Below, one piece after another: positions 6,336 to 6,816 of a stretch of 6,816 nucleotides of DNA (position 1 is its first letter; each line of letters opens with the position of its first letter). A program made the translations under genes and the position numbers. Location of the stretch: positions 1-6,816 of the forward strand of contig CAJASG010000663.1 of the NCBI GenBank assembly GCA_903944555.1, in the 5' to 3' direction. This stretch comes from an uncultured beta proteobacterium. GTDB lineage: Bacteria > Pseudomonadota > Gammaproteobacteria > Burkholderiales > Burkholderiaceae_C. The notes beneath the pieces were generated by a model that searched no databases, had not been told where the DNA came from, and saw only the letters and a program-made list of their open reading frames with translations.

Positions 6336-6816
6336 GGTGCTAAATAGGTTGCGAGCTTGTGGCTCAGAACGTCGGCGGCGTCCGACCAGCCAACTGTGAC
6401 TCCGATTGTAGAAAGATCCACAGTCTTTAAGCTGACGTATCCGCAGGGGTTGATACGGGAGTAGGGTTCCAGGTCCATCGCCACGTTCAGTGCGACGCCG
6501 TGGTAGGTGCAGTTGCGGCTGACCTTGATCCCCAAGGCGGCAATCTTGCCCAGGCCGGTGAAGTCGGGGTCGCCCCCCTTGGCCGCAGTCGGGTCCGCTT
6601 TGCGGGGACGTTGCTCCAGCGGTGCATGGCTGCTGGGGTCATCCAGCCGCACATAAATACCCGGTGCGCTACCCACGCGGTGGCCGGTGACGCCAAAGTG
6701 CAGCAGGGTTCGGATGACCGCCTCTTCAATGCGGTACACGTATTCCTTGACAAAGTAGCCCGCGCGCTTGAGGTCGATCAGCGGGTAGCCCACCACTTGG
6801 CCGGGGCCGTGGTAAG
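6332..6816 (-). CDS. lipB: Octanoyltransferase LipB (5' end outside window)
   Basis: LipB moves octanoyl groups from acyl carrier protein to the lipoyl domains of target enzymes, making the substrate for LipA. The frame enters at the right edge and about 160 residues are visible. They begin with [15 protein letters not shown], part of the conserved RGGQ-TYHGPGQ core. Further on are [30 protein letters not shown] (with the catalytic lysine of KIAALG) and INPCGY with the acyl-accepting cysteine, encoded at 6443-6445. A stretch rich in Pro, Ala and charged residues (roughly [21 protein letters not shown] and a little beyond) sits between the APGIYV strand and the KIAALG motif, a variable spot in this family. 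The stop TGA at 6334-6332 overlaps the lipA start. The N-terminus, including the first motif residues, is missing only because the window ends. Confidence 0.97.
   Translation of the reverse strand, partial: YHGPGQVVGYPLIDLKRAGYFVKEYVYRIEEAVIRTLLHFGVTGHRVGSAPGIYVRLDDPSSHAPLEQRPRKADPTAAKGGDPDFTGLGKIAALGIKVSRNCTYHGVALNVAMDLEPYSRINPCGYVSLKTVDLSTIGVTVGWSDAADVLSHKLATYLAP

Noticed and set aside
5346..6347. A 333-codon open frame on the plus strand opposite lipA.
   Set aside because: It is antisense to an unmistakable lipoyl synthase; the His/Val/Ala-rich translation has no family features.

Overview
The window looks like a chromosomal segment from a betaproteobacterium, probably family Comamonadaceae (Rhodoferax/Polaromonas-like). 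This rests on the style of the LipA, LipB, MsrA and SulP proteins and on moderately high GC with G/C-rich third codon positions. No database search was possible, so the placement is inference.

Layout. (1) 1-283, plus strand: the 3' end of a SulP-family anion transporter gene, covering the C-terminal STAS domain. (2) 352-3162, minus strand: a 936-residue hybrid sensor histidine kinase with a signal peptide, a periplasmic sensor, seven membrane helices, HisKA, ATPase, receiver and Hpt domains. No response regulator with an output domain lies beside it in the window. (3) 3308-3447, plus strand: a broken second copy of the sulP 3' end, with one base lost in a T run. (4) 4542-3458, minus strand: msrB-msrA, two exported methionine sulfoxide reductases joined by a 4-base ATGA overlap. 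(5) 4543-4821: a divergent intergenic region rich in inverted and direct repeats. (6) 4822-5277, plus strand: a small secreted fasciclin (FAS1) domain protein. (7) 6816-5328, minus strand: lipB (start outside the window) and lipA, again joined by an ATGA overlap.

Functionally, lipB and lipA form the two-step endogenous route to protein-bound lipoate: octanoyl transfer, then sulfur insertion. msrB and msrA together repair both diastereomers of methionine sulfoxide, and their leader peptides point to the cell envelope. The FAS1 protein is also exported and shares the repeat-rich divergent region with msrBA, so the two units may respond to related envelope signals; this is inference.

The least ordinary part is the sensor kinase locus. 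The 3' end of the sulP gene occurs on both sides of the kinase in the same orientation, about 81% identical by hand count. The left copy joins the intact gene and the right copy is a frameshifted fragment abutting msrA. This suggests that sulP and msrA were once direct convergent neighbours and that the kinase segment arrived through recombination or duplication at the sulP end. I found no CRISPR array, tRNA, rRNA, transposase or integrase, and no strong evidence of a wholly new system.
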